A stretch of DNA of 61,401 nucleotides from DASSLY01 sp035689185 (lineage in GTDB: Bacteria; Actinomycetota; Actinomycetes; Actinomycetales; Dermatophilaceae). This document shows positions 44,337 to 53,577 of this stretch, in pieces. Location of the stretch: positions 1 through 61,401 of the forward strand of contig DASSLY010000097.1 of NCBI GenBank assembly GCA_035689185.1. Direction: 5' to 3'. The first letter of the stretch is position 1. Every line of letters starts with the position of its first letter. The notes beneath the pieces were generated by a model that saw only the letters and a list, made by a program, of their open reading frames with translations, had not been told where the DNA came from and ran no database searches. The translations under genes and the position numbers were made by a program.

Positions 44337-45512
44337 TCAGCCCGCCACCCTGCGCACCTCGTCCGGCCCCTCGGCGGACAGGTCCAGCTGGGGTCGCGCG
44401 ACGTCGGGGTCCATGGCGTCGATGAGTTCTGCCGCGGTCAGCGGACGCGGCGCCCGCTCGACCGGCGCGAGCCGCGGCAGCTCGTCCTGGACCAGACCAA
44501 GCTCCTGGATCCGCCGGGCAGTGACCAGCACACGCGACTCCAGCGACCCCACCAAGGCGTTGTAGCTCTCCACCGACCGCTGCAGCGTCGTCCCCAGCCG
44601 GGTGACGTGTCCGCCGAGGCCGGCCAGCCGCGCATACAGGGTGCGGCCCAGCTCCAGCAGCTCCCGGGCCCCGTCAGCGAGCGCGTCCTGCTGCCAGGCG
44701 AACGCGGCCGTCCGCAACAGGGCCAGCAAGGTCCCCGGTCCGGCCAGGACCACCCGCTGCGTCAGCGCCGCGTCGAACAGGTCCGGGTCGCAGGCCAACG
44801 CCGCCGCCAGCACTGCGTCGCTGGGCACGAAGCACACCACCAGCTCCGGCGACGCGCTGAACGCCGACCAGTACTGCTTGGCAGCCAGCGACTCCACGTG
44901 GCCGCGGAGGGCGGCCGCGTGCGCCGCCAGCAGCCGGTCCCGCTCGGGCTGCCCGGTGTCGTCGGCGTGCGCGGTCAGGTATGCGGTCATCGGCGCCTTC
45001 GCGTCCACGACCAGCACCTTGCCGCCCGGCAACCGGACCACGACGTCCGGCCGGACCCCCCGCTCGTGCGCGCTCACACCGCGGACCTGCTCGTCGAAGT
45101 CGCAGCGCGCCAGCATCCCGGCGTGCTCCAGGATCCGGCGCAACTGCACCTCTCCCCACCGGCCCCGGATGGTCGAGGCGTTCAGCGCGCCGGCCAGTGA
45201 GGCGGTCTGGCCGCGGACCGCCTCGGTCGAGACCACCACCGCCGTGAGCCGCTCACCCAGCGCGGCGAACTGCTCGGCGCGGTCCCGTTCCAGCGTCCCG
45301 ACCTGCCGCTCCACCCTGGTCAGCGCCTCCCGAACCGGGCCGATCAACTCGCTGGCCTGCGCCTGGTCCGCCACCGTGGCCTCCAGGTCCACCACCCGCT
45401 CCCGCAGCAGCCCCCGCTCGGTGGCGGCGCCGGCCAGGCGCGCGGCATACAGGGCGCGCAGCACCAGGAAGGTGACCAGGGAGGCAACGACGGCCGCGGC
45501 GAGGATCTCCAT
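44337..45512 (-). CDS. rmuC: RmuC-family DNA recombination protein
   Basis: The 391-residue protein has an N-terminal membrane helix (MEILAAAVVASLVTFLVLRALYAARL), a coiled coil (~30-110) and the RmuC nuclease-like core (STIRGRWGEVQLRRILEHAGM, RPDVVVRLPGGKVLVVDAKAP, FVPSDAVLAAAL). RmuC affects inversions at short inverted repeats. The ATG at 45512 gives the usual membrane-helix start; the frame is open 140 codons upstream without conservation. It converges with ispH. Confidence 0.92.
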   Translation of the reverse strand: MEILAAAVVASLVTFLVLRALYAARLAGAATERGLLRERVVDLEATVADQAQASELIGPVREALTRVERQVGTLERDRAEQFAALGERLTAVVVSTEAVRGQTASLAGALNASTIRGRWGEVQLRRILEHAGMLARCDFDEQVRGVSAHERGVRPDVVVRLPGGKVLVVDAKAPMTAYLTAHADDTGQPERDRLLAAHAAALRGHVESLAAKQYWSAFSASPELVVCFVPSDAVLAAALACDPDLFDAALTQRVVLAGPGTLLALLRTAAFAWQQDALADGARELLELGRTLYARLAGLGGHVTRLGTTLQRSVESYNALVGSLESRVLVTARRIQELGLVQDELPRLAPVERAPRPLTAAELIDAMDPDVARPQLDLSAEGPDEVRRVAG

Positions 45513-45750
45513 GGCTGAGACGTTCGCACGGCCCACCGACAGACCCTGCGTCACCGCGCGGGAGGCAGGGTCGCCGAGCCAGGGCGAGGGACTCGGCGGT
45601 CCGGCCGGCTGCCCAGTCCCGGTGGCTCGCGCAGGTGACCGGCTGGGGGCGAGGCGAGCCGACGCATCTTCAGGCCGCCCCACTCTGGTGGCGGGGCCGG
45701 CCGGAAGGCGGTAAGCCAAGGTCACACCGTCCAGCGCAAAGGAGACCCCC

Positions 45751-46455
45751 GTGGCGGAGTACGACGACCTCTCGGCCCTGTACATCAACTGCACCTTGAA
45801 GAAGTCTCCGGAGCCGAGCAACACCGACGGCCTGGTGGAGATCAGCGCGGGGATCATGCGGGCCCAGGGGGTCGCAGTCGAGCGGATCCGCGCCATCGAC
45901 CACCCGATCGCGACCGGGGTCTGGCCTGACATGCGCGAGCACGGCTGGGAGGTGGACGCCTGGCCGGAGATCTACGCCAAGGTCATGGCGGCGGACATCC
46001 TGGTGCTGGTGGGGCCGATCTGGCTGGGCGACAACAGCTCGGTGACCAAGCAGGTGATCGAGCGGCTCTACGCCTGCTCCTCGCTGCTGAACCAGGCCGG
46101 GCAGTACGCCTACTACGGCCGGGTCGCCGGGTGCCTCATCACCGGCAACGAGGACGGGGTCAAGCACTGCGCGATGAACATCCTCTACAGCCTGCAGCAC
46201 CTCGGCTACACGATCCCGCCGCAGGCCGACGCCGGCTGGATCGGCGAGGCGGGCCCGGGCCCGTCCTACCTCGACCCGGGCTCAGGCGGGCCCGAGAACG
46301 ACTTCACCAACCGGAACACGACGTTCATGACCTGGAACCTCATCCACCTGGCCAGAATGCTCAAGGACGCGGGCGGCGTCCCGGCACATGGGAACCAGCG
46401 GTCCGGCTGGGATGCCGGGTGCCGGTACGACTTCGCCAACCCCGAGCACCGCTGA
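45751..46455 (+). CDS. Flavodoxin-fold NAD(P)H-dependent reductase
   Basis: The 234-residue protein has a flavodoxin-like fold: LYINCTLKKSPEPSNTDGLVE binds the FMN phosphate. DILVLVGPIWLGDNSSVTKQVIERL and AGCLITGNEDGVKHCAMNILYSLQHLGYTIPP are typical of the NADPH-dependent FMN reductase group. No signal peptide is seen. The GTG start follows AAAGGAGA. The substrate cannot be told. It lies just upstream of ychF. Confidence 0.82.
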   Translation: MAEYDDLSALYINCTLKKSPEPSNTDGLVEISAGIMRAQGVAVERIRAIDHPIATGVWPDMREHGWEVDAWPEIYAKVMAADILVLVGPIWLGDNSSVTKQVIERLYACSSLLNQAGQYAYYGRVAGCLITGNEDGVKHCAMNILYSLQHLGYTIPPQADAGWIGEAGPGPSYLDPGSGGPENDFTNRNTTFMTWNLIHLARMLKDAGGVPAHGNQRSGWDAGCRYDFANPEHR

Positions 46456-46462
46456 GGCTCGG

Positions 46463-46468
46463 TAGACT
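46463..46468 (+). promoter_or_regulatory. -10 element for leaderless ychF transcript
   Basis: TAGACT lies nine bases before the GTG at 46478, directly after the stop of the preceding gene, and no ribosome binding site follows. The gap is slightly longer than for truA and ispH. Confidence 0.35.
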
Positions 46469-46477
46469 CTCGGCCTC

Positions 46478-47575
<1,098 letters not shown>

Positions 47576-48217
47576 CAGCCCCCGCACCTGGGCAGATCCC
47601 GTGCCGTGGTGCCGCGTCATTCAGTTCAGCGTGTGGCTTCGCGTCGTCGATGTGAAGCGCCTGACGCATCGCTCGCGTCGCGGCGTCGTCGAGCCACGTC
47701 AGTCGGTAGGTGTCGCCCACCCAACAGCCCCAGGTCCCAGTCATTCAGCTCGTCGTCCAAGTCGTCCGGCAAGATCCAGGTGTCGGTGGCATACCCCTCA
47801 GGGGTCTCCACCCACAGAATGACGAACTCCTCGTGTGGAGACCATTGCCGCCACCACAAGTGGCCACCCCGTTGCAGCGAGACCACGTCAGGCTGCACAT
47901 AGATGGTCCCCGATCGTTCCCTGTCATCGCTGAATCGGGCTGCTCTATGGCGGTATGGGTCCAGCCGCTGGTTAGGGGCGGCAGGAGTGGAGGGCGGAAG
48001 CCAAGGCACGAAGTCATTCTGGCAAAGGAGCGAGCCCTTCGGGGCATGCGCACGACGAACCGTTGCCCTCATCGGTGACACGTCAGGGCGCCACGGAGTG
48101 GAGTTCCGTTTCGCGACATACGCCGCCGCGGCACGGCACGACATCGACGTGAGGGTGCGCGGTGAGCCTGGACAACGTGCGCAGCGGCCCGGCGGTCGCC
48201 GTGATCGGTGAGCTGCC

Positions 48218-48450
48218 TTGGCGCTGACTCCGCTCACTCGCGTCCAGCAGGCGACGGTCCTCGCCCTGGTCGATGCGCGACGTCTCGATGTCGTGCACGC
48301 GACGTCGCGCGTGCGACCTCGTTCCTGCGCAGGCCGAGGAGCGCCTGAACCAGTTGCCGCTGCTCATCAGTGTCATGGTCAGGTACGGCATTGCCCACGA
48401 CGCACCCGACGAAGAACGTCCAGGCGCTCCTTGAGCACATCGAGATCAGC
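48218..48450 (+). pseudogene. Relic of a gene, HEPN-like fragment
   Basis: Frame 1 from a TTG at 48218 gives LTPLTRVQQATVLALVDARRLDVVHATSR. A second frame then gives ATSFLR, and a third gives AQAEERLNQLPLLISVMVRYGIAHDA before a stop. Read together they resemble a small uncharacterised actinobacterial HEPN-like family that I recall from memory. At least two frameshifts separate the pieces, so it is not functional. It lies just upstream of the toxin-antitoxin pair. Confidence 0.35.
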
Positions 48451-48510
48451 GGTGACCCGATCTTCTGGGGATAGCTCGAGCGGTCGCGAAGCCCTGGTCG
48501 CGAACGCGGG

Positions 48511-48540
48511 TTGTCGAGATGCCGGGGTGTGAACTATAGT
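48511..48540 (+). promoter_or_regulatory. Promoter of the toxin-antitoxin operon
   Basis: TTGTCG (48511-48516) and TATAGT (48535-48540) are 18 bases apart, one of the best promoter matches in the window. The -10 lies inside the palindrome at 48529-48544, so a bound antitoxin would block it. Transcription would start about eight bases before the toxin GTG. Confidence 0.6.
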
Positions 48541-48544
48541 TGAC
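48529..48544. promoter_or_regulatory. Operator palindrome for toxin-antitoxin autoregulation
   Basis: GTGAACTATAGTTGAC has a perfect 10-base palindrome AACTATAGTT at its centre, and its outer GT/AC pairs also match; only one pair of positions breaks symmetry. It overlaps the -10. HigA-type antitoxins typically repress their own operon through such a site. Confidence 0.55.
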
Positions 48545-48555
48545 ACATTCTCGAC

Positions 48556-49050
48556 GTGATCCAGAGTGACACGTTCGAGAAGTGGTTCGCACAACTGAAG
48601 CGCAAGGACAGGGTCACGGCCGCCCGCATCGACGCTCGGGTGTTGCGGCTGGCGGATGGGAACCCGGGAGATGTCCGCCCGGTCGGCGAAGGGCTGTCGG
48701 AGCTGAGGTTCAACTTCGGGCCGGGCTGGCGGGTGTACTACCTCCAAGACGGAGACCGACTGATCCCGCTCCTGGCGGGCGGGGACAAGTCGACGCAGCA
48801 GAGGGACGTCGACGAAGCACATCGTGTGGCCGCAGACTGGCGCGCAGAGCAACGGAAAGGAGCAGGGCAGTGGCTGAGAAGTTCTCGACGTGGGATGCCG
48901 CGGATCATCTCGAGGATCTCGGCGACGTCGCTGCGTTCCTCGAGGCTGTGTTCGAGGAAGCTGGCGACGACCCGGCCTTCATCGCCCAGGCTCTTGGCAC
49001 CATCGCCCGCTCGGGCAACGTCAGCGAACTCGCTCGCCGCACCGGGATGA
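48556..49050 (+). CDS. RelE/ParE-family toxin (HI1419/Gp49-like), extended C-terminus
   Basis: Residues 1-100 match the small toxin family: FEKWFAQLKRKDRVTAARIDARVLRLADGNPGDVRPVGEGLSELRFNFGPGWRVYYLQ, then GGDKSTQQRDVDEAHRVAADW. Toxins of this family usually act on mRNA at the ribosome. Family members end near residue 100. This frame runs to 164 residues, and its last 181 bases overlap the antitoxin in another frame. Losing one base before 48875 would end it at the TGA within GTGGCTGA, the classic overlap. The extension is therefore probably a recent frameshift. Confidence 0.8.
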   Translation: MIQSDTFEKWFAQLKRKDRVTAARIDARVLRLADGNPGDVRPVGEGLSELRFNFGPGWRVYYLQDGDRLIPLLAGGDKSTQQRDVDEAHRVAADWRAEQRKGAGQWLRSSRRGMPRIISRISATSLRSSRLCSRKLATTRPSSPRLLAPSPARATSANSLAAPG

Positions 49051-49163
49051 GCCGCGAGGGCCTCTACAAGGCATTGTCGGCCGACGGCAATCCGAGCTTC
49101 GCGACGATCATGAAGGTCGCCAAGGCGTTGGGTCTGAAGCTCCACTTCGAGTCAGTCGCCTGA
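48870..49163 (+). CDS. HigA-type antitoxin (HI1420-like HTH protein)
   Basis: The 97-residue protein begins MAEKFSTWDAADHLEDLGDVAAFLEAVFEEAGDDPAFIAQALGTIARSGN. It has a helix-turn-helix at about 55-85 (VSELARRTGMSREGLYKALSADGNPSFATIMKVAKALGL). Length and sequence fit the downstream member of HI1419/HI1420-type pairs. It should neutralise the toxin and repress the shared promoter. The GTG start follows GGAAAGGAGCAGGGCA. Confidence 0.88.
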   Translation: MAEKFSTWDAADHLEDLGDVAAFLEAVFEEAGDDPAFIAQALGTIARSGNVSELARRTGMSREGLYKALSADGNPSFATIMKVAKALGLKLHFESVA

Positions 49164-49467
49164 GCGTCATCACCCCTTCCCGTCCGCGAATGGTCCGCGA
49201 ACGTCCGGCCGAGAGCGGCGACCGCCGAGGACGCTCAACGACCCGGGGAACGCGTTTGCCCAGGTAAAACCGTGTTCTTGTCATCGACCAACGATCACCG
49301 GAGGCAGCCGAAACCCCGCGTGATCCGCTTCACTGTGAATCGGACCGTCTGCGCAGGTCGTGACCCGCGTCGGCGCGCAGGAACGCGGCGCAGTCGTTGA
49401 GACCGATGAGTGCGCCGACGGCGGCCGGTCTACCGTGGCCAAGCCCACCGCCGACAAGGAGGCCATG
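49164..49467 (+). other. Gap after the toxin-antitoxin pair
   Basis: No gene, tRNA or clear hairpin is seen in these 304 bases. Short repeats of GTCCGCGAA type occur at about 49180-49210. The GC content is lower than in the flanks, in keeping with the scar-like stretch from 47576 onward. Confidence 0.4.
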
Positions 49468-49995
49468 ATGAAGCCGCTCACCACCTGCCTGTGGTTCGAC
49501 GACCAGGGCGAGCAGGCAGCCCAGTTCTGGACCGCCATCTTCCCCAACAGCAGCATCAGCGGGGTCACCCGCTACGGCCCGGACATGCCCGGCCCGGAGG
49601 GGCAGGTCATGACGGTGGAGTTCACCTTGAACGGGCAGCCGTTCCTCGCCCTGAACGGTGGCCCGCAGTTCACCTTCAGCGAGGCGGTCTCGCTGCAGGT
49701 CCCGTGCGCCGACCAGCAGGAGGTCGATCGGTACTGGGACGCGTTGCTCGCCGACGGCGGCGAGCCCGGCCCGTGCGGTTGGCTGAAGGACAAGTTCGGC
49801 TTCTCCTGGCAGGTGATCCCGGAGGCACTGCCGAGGCTGCTGGGCGACCCCGACCCGGCCCGGGCCGAGCGTGCGACCCAGGCGATGCTGAAGATGGGCA
49901 AGCTCGTCGTCGCCGACCTGGAGGCGGCCGCCGAGGGCGAGCCCGGCGACCGGCGCGGCGGGATACCGTTGCCTGGCCCGGGTGGTTCCGCTTGA
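49468..49995 (+). CDS. VOC-fold protein (PhnB/3-demethylubiquinone methyltransferase-like)
   Basis: The 175-residue protein begins MKPLTTCLWFDDQGEQAAQFWTAIFPNSSISGVTRYG. It has PFLALNGGPQFTFSEAVSLQV and WGW-type CGWLKDKFGFSWQVIPEALPRLL. This is the glyoxalase/VOC group often annotated as PhnB or 3-demethylubiquinone-9 methyltransferase-like. The true reaction is unknown. AAGGAGG lies five bases upstream of the second of two adjacent ATGs (49468), which is preferred over 49465. Confidence 0.82.
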   Translation: MKPLTTCLWFDDQGEQAAQFWTAIFPNSSISGVTRYGPDMPGPEGQVMTVEFTLNGQPFLALNGGPQFTFSEAVSLQVPCADQQEVDRYWDALLADGGEPGPCGWLKDKFGFSWQVIPEALPRLLGDPDPARAERATQAMLKMGKLVVADLEAAAEGEPGDRRGGIPLPGPGGSA

Positions 49996-50071
49996 CGGGA
50001 CGGTGGCGGAGGAGTTGAGTCGCGCTGGGCCAAGGGGGCTCGCGGGGCTTGCAGGGGAAGGTGCCTTAACG

Positions 50072-53000
50072 ATGCGCACACCGGTCGGTCGTCTCGTCGT
50101 GCTCGGACTCGCTGTCGCAACGGTACTCGCCGGGACGGTCCTACCGCCCGTCGCGAGCGCGCTGGCAGCCGCGGCGCCGGTAGCCGCGCAGCCGGTAGCC
50201 GCGCTGCCGGCAGCCGCGCAGTCGGCAGCCGCGCAGTCGGTAGCCGCGCAGTCGGTAGCCGCGCAGTCGGTAGCCGCACAGTCGGCGAGCCGGGTCCCGC
50301 CCGCTGGCTGGGTCACCCTGGCCACCGGGCAGCGAGTCAGCCGGGTGACCGGCAGTGACACGAACGCCGGCACCCCCCGGTATGCCGTGCAGCGCACGGA
50401 GCGCAGGGGGCCCGGGGCGGTCCTGAGGTCCCTTCGCGCCGACGGACGGGACTACCTGTTCCCGGCCGTCGCCACCGCCTACCTGGGCCGGCAGCTGGAC
50501 CTGTCCCTGTTCGACCTGGCGCTGCAACCGAGCGGGTCGGCGCCGCCGCTTGCGGTGACGATCCGGCACACCGGCGGCCGGCCGAGCATCCCTGGCGTGG
50601 CGATCAGCGAGGACTCCGCGGGTGTCGCCACTGGTGTGATCGCCGACCAGGCCGCCTTTGGCGACGCGCTGGTGCGCCAGTGGACCGCCGACCAGCGGTC
50701 CGGCACCACTGGGACGGGGATCTTCGCGGGCGTCGTCCGCGTGGCCGCGACACGGGCGCCGGCGCCGAGTCCGGGGCCGGCCTTCCCGATGCACACGCTG
50801 GTCATCAGGGCCCTGGACCTGCGCGGCCACAAGATGGCGGACGGGTTCGGCCTGCTGATGAGCGTCGACGACGCTCGGAAGCACTTCGGCTTCGTCTTCA
50901 TCGAGCGCGGCGAGGCCAGGGTCAGCGTCCCCACCGGCTTCTACGGTGGCGACTTCATCTACGCGGTGCTCCTGCCGAGCGGCGAGCTGGTGCTGCGCGA
51001 GATCGTCATCCCGACGTATCGGGTCACCGGGCCGGGCCAGGTGCTCACCGTGGACGCACGGGCAGCCACGGCGCAGCCTCGGGTGACCACGCCGAGGCCG
51101 ACCGAGTCGCACGAGCTGATCACCACCTACGACCGCTCCGACGAGGCGGGCTTCGGCACCTTCTCCGCCGGCGTGGTCTTCTCCGACCCACCGCCGGGCG
51201 CGTACCAGGTGACCCCGGCCGGCCCGGTGACCGTCGGCGAGCAGCGCTACAGCACCACCCACCACCTGACCCGCGAGGCCGCCGCGCCGTACACCTACGA
51301 CGTGGCCCGTGAGCGCGACCGGATTCCGGCGGACCTGGCGCTCGTCGTGCGGCCAGCTGACCTCGCCACTGTCACCACCGTCATCGGCGTGGACCAGCCG
51401 GGCCGGCCATCCTTGGGGCGGTACCCGATCACCGGCCACGGCGCCTTCTTCGGCATCTACCAGGTCGACCCCGGCGTCCGCACCTACTACCTCGGCGGCG
51501 ACAGCCCTGCCTGGGGGACGCTGCAGTGGGCGGATCCCACGGCGGACGACTTCGGCGAGCTCAGCTCCGCGCGGCAGTACCCGTTCGGGCGCACCTCCCG
51601 CGAGGTGTGGCGGAAGGGGCCGCTGGGTGCCCGCATCCCGGACAACAGCCGGGTCAGGGAGGTCCCGCTGTGCTGGGCCTGCCGAGACGCAGACAGCCTC
51701 AACCTCATCCTGTCCCCGGCCGGAGACTCCGCGCCAGACCATGCCGGGTCGATCTTCGGCTCCCCGGACGGCACCCCGGTCACCCACTTCACCCTACGGC
51801 GCGGGTCCCAGGTGCTGGTCGACGCGGCCGACCAGCTCGGGGCCGTGGTCGGCGCGGACGCCAGCCCCGCGACATACAGCGCGGTGTTGGACGTGGACCG
51901 GTTCTGGACCGGCGCGGTGCACTCGCCCCGCTCGCACACCGAGCTGAGCTTCGGGTCGCGGGGCGGGCCGGCGGCGCCGGGGCGCTGGCTGTGCTTCTCC
52001 GGGCGCCGCTGCGAGGTCCTGCCGGTGCTCCAGGCCACACTGTCCTACCCGAGCCCCACCGACGGCACGGTAACCCCTGGGGTGGTCCGGTTCGAGGTCG
52101 ACGCAGCCCGGATCCAGGGCGCCTCGCCGGCCCGCGTGACCGGTGCGACGCTGGCCCTGCGGCCGGCCGGCTTCGGTGAGGTCGAGTTTCCGCTGACCCG
52201 GGTCGCCGAGGGCCGGTACCGCGCCGACGTCGACGTGCCGGGTTTCCTCGGCGGCTCCGACGTCGACGTGCGGTTCGGAGCCCGTGACGCGGGGGGCAGC
52301 ACCTTCAGCCAGACCGTGGTGCGGGCGTTCACCCTCGCGCGCACCACAGCCGCACCGTCCGCAGTCCGCGGCGGGCCATGGGTGCCCAGCGACGTGCGCG
52401 CTTCGTGCGCGGCGGCGAGAGCGGGCGCGTTCTCCTGCTTGTCGCTCTGGCGCCCCGGCGCCGGGGCCGGGGTGCTCGCCCCACGCCTTGCGGCGGCCGG
52501 GCCCATCGCCGGGTACGGTCCGGGGGCCATCGCCTCGGCCTACCAGCTGGACCGCTCGACCGGCGCCGGAACCACCATCGGGATCGTGGATGCCTTCGAC
52601 AACCCGCGCGCCGAGCAGGACCTCGCGGTGTACCGCCGCGCGTTCGGGCTGCCGCCGTGCACCACCGCGAACGGGTGCTTCCGCAAGGTGAACCAGCGCG
52701 GTGGCAGTGCCCCGCCGGCCGGTGACCCCGGCTGGGGCGTGGAGATCGCGCTGGACGTGCAGGCCGTCTCGGCGGCCTGCCCCCGGTGCAGGATCCTGCT
52801 GGTCGAGGCCGACTCGAACCGCTTCGACGACATCGGTAAGGCCGTGAACCGGGCCGTCGCGATGGGCGCGGACGTGGTCTCCAACAGCTACGGCGGCGAC
52901 GAGTTCGGCAGCTCCCGTGACCTGGCGCGCCGGTACTACACCCACCCCGGGGTCGCCCAGGTCGTCTCCTCCGGCGACTTCGGGTTCGGCCCGGCGCAGT

Positions 53001-53479
53001 TCCCGGCCGTGCTGCCGCAGGCCATCGCCGCAGGCGGTACGACGCTGCGCAGGACGGCGTCCGGCTGGACCGAGCAGGCCTGGTCCGGGGCGGGCAGCGG
53101 CTGCTCCGCGTACTACGCCAAGCCGGCGTGGCAACGCGACAGCCACTGCTCGATGCGCACTACCGCCGACGTGTCGGCGGTGGCCGATCCGATGACCGGC
53201 TTCGCCGTCTACGACACCTACGGCCTGGGACCCGACAGCGGCTGGATCGTCGTCGGCGGCACCAGCCTGTCCGCGCCTCTCATCGCCGGGATGATCGGGC
53301 TGGCCGGCAACGCGGGCCAGTTGGACACGGCCCGGCACATCTACCGCCACCGCAGCGGCCTGCAGGACATCGTGGGCGGGGCGAACGGGTTCTGCGGCGG
53401 GGACTACCTGTGCAACGCCAAGCCCGGGTATGACGGCCCGACCGGCCTGGGCAGCCCTCGTGGCACGTCCGCGCTGTAA
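50072..53479 (+). CDS. Secreted sedolisin-family serine-carboxyl peptidase (S53)
   Basis: The 1135-residue protein has a signal peptide (VGRLVVLGLAVATVLAGTVLPPVASALA), then a 40-residue V/A-A-A-Q-S/P repeat encoded by a 15-bp minisatellite. About 750 residues of beta-rich sequence of unknown role follow. The C-terminal peptidase has the sedolisin E and D in GWGVEIALDVQ (E891, D895), D969 in SSGDFGFGP and the nucleophile S1065 in GGTSLSAP. Sedolisins usually work at acidic pH outside the cell. The ATG at 50072 gives the signal peptide; an in-frame start at 49982 adds 30 residues without signal character. Confidence 0.88.
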   Translation: MRTPVGRLVVLGLAVATVLAGTVLPPVASALAAAAPVAAQPVAALPAAAQSAAAQSVAAQSVAAQSVAAQSASRVPPAGWVTLATGQRVSRVTGSDTNAGTPRYAVQRTERRGPGAVLRSLRADGRDYLFPAVATAYLGRQLDLSLFDLALQPSGSAPPLAVTIRHTGGRPSIPGVAISEDSAGVATGVIADQAAFGDALVRQWTADQRSGTTGTGIFAGVVRVAATRAPAPSPGPAFPMHTLVIRALDLRGHKMADGFGLLMSVDDARKHFGFVFIERGEARVSVPTGFYGGDFIYAVLLPSGELVLREIVIPTYRVTGPGQVLTVDARAATAQPRVTTPRPTESHELITTYDRSDEAGFGTFSAGVVFSDPPPGAYQVTPAGPVTVGEQRYSTTHHLTREAAAPYTYDVARERDRIPADLALVVRPADLATVTTVIGVDQPGRPSLGRYPITGHGAFFGIYQVDPGVRTYYLGGDSPAWGTLQWADPTADDFGELSSARQYPFGRTSREVWRKGPLGARIPDNSRVREVPLCWACRDADSLNLILSPAGDSAPDHAGSIFGSPDGTPVTHFTLRRGSQVLVDAADQLGAVVGADASPATYSAVLDVDRFWTGAVHSPRSHTELSFGSRGGPAAPGRWLCFSGRRCEVLPVLQATLSYPSPTDGTVTPGVVRFEVDAARIQGASPARVTGATLALRPAGFGEVEFPLTRVAEGRYRADVDVPGFLGGSDVDVRFGARDAGGSTFSQTVVRAFTLARTTAAPSAVRGGPWVPSDVRASCAAARAGAFSCLSLWRPGAGAGVLAPRLAAAGPIAGYGPGAIASAYQLDRSTGAGTTIGIVDAFDNPRAEQDLAVYRRAFGLPPCTTANGCFRKVNQRGGSAPPAGDPGWGVEIALDVQAVSAACPRCRILLVEADSNRFDDIGKAVNRAVAMGADVVSNSYGGDEFGSSRDLARRYYTHPGVAQVVSSGDFGFGPAQFPAVLPQAIAAGGTTLRRTASGWTEQAWSGAGSGCSAYYAKPAWQRDSHCSMRTTADVSAVADPMTGFAVYDTYGLGPDSGWIVVGGTSLSAPLIAGMIGLAGNAGQLDTARHIYRHRSGLQDIVGGANGFCGGDYLCNAKPGYDGPTGLGSPRGTSAL
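50165..50284. repeat. 15-bp coding minisatellite, 8 units
   Basis: Eight tandem 15-base units of the type GTAGCCGCGCAGTCG run from 50165 to 50284, the last five nearly identical. They lie in frame and encode pentapeptides VAAQS or variants. Gain or loss of units would keep the frame. Confidence 0.92.
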
Positions 53480-53521
53480 GTCGCTGTAGCTCCAGACCCG
53501 GGATGGCCGGGAACGCGGCGA

Positions 53522-53563
53522 AGCCGGCCGGACCCGTGGCGTCGCCACGGTGTCCGGCCGGCT
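53522..53563. terminator. Bidirectional terminator hairpin
   Basis: A 12-bp outer stem AGCCGGCCGGAC / GTCCGGCCGGCT and a 7-bp inner stem CCGTGGC / GCCACGG with a 3-base loop form one long hairpin. A single unpaired base separates the stems. It lies between two convergent genes. Confidence 0.75.
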
Positions 53564-53577
53564 CGGCCGGGGTTGGA

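Noticed and set aside
45513..45932. N-terminal extension of rmuC by 140 codons
   Set aside because: RmuC proteins start with the membrane helix found at 45512. The extension overlaps the upstream divergent region and has no conserved pattern.
49164..49467. Possible tRNA fragment or attachment site after the toxin-antitoxin pair
   Set aside because: No cloverleaf, CCA-proximal T-arm or matching direct repeat was found at the borders of the scar region.
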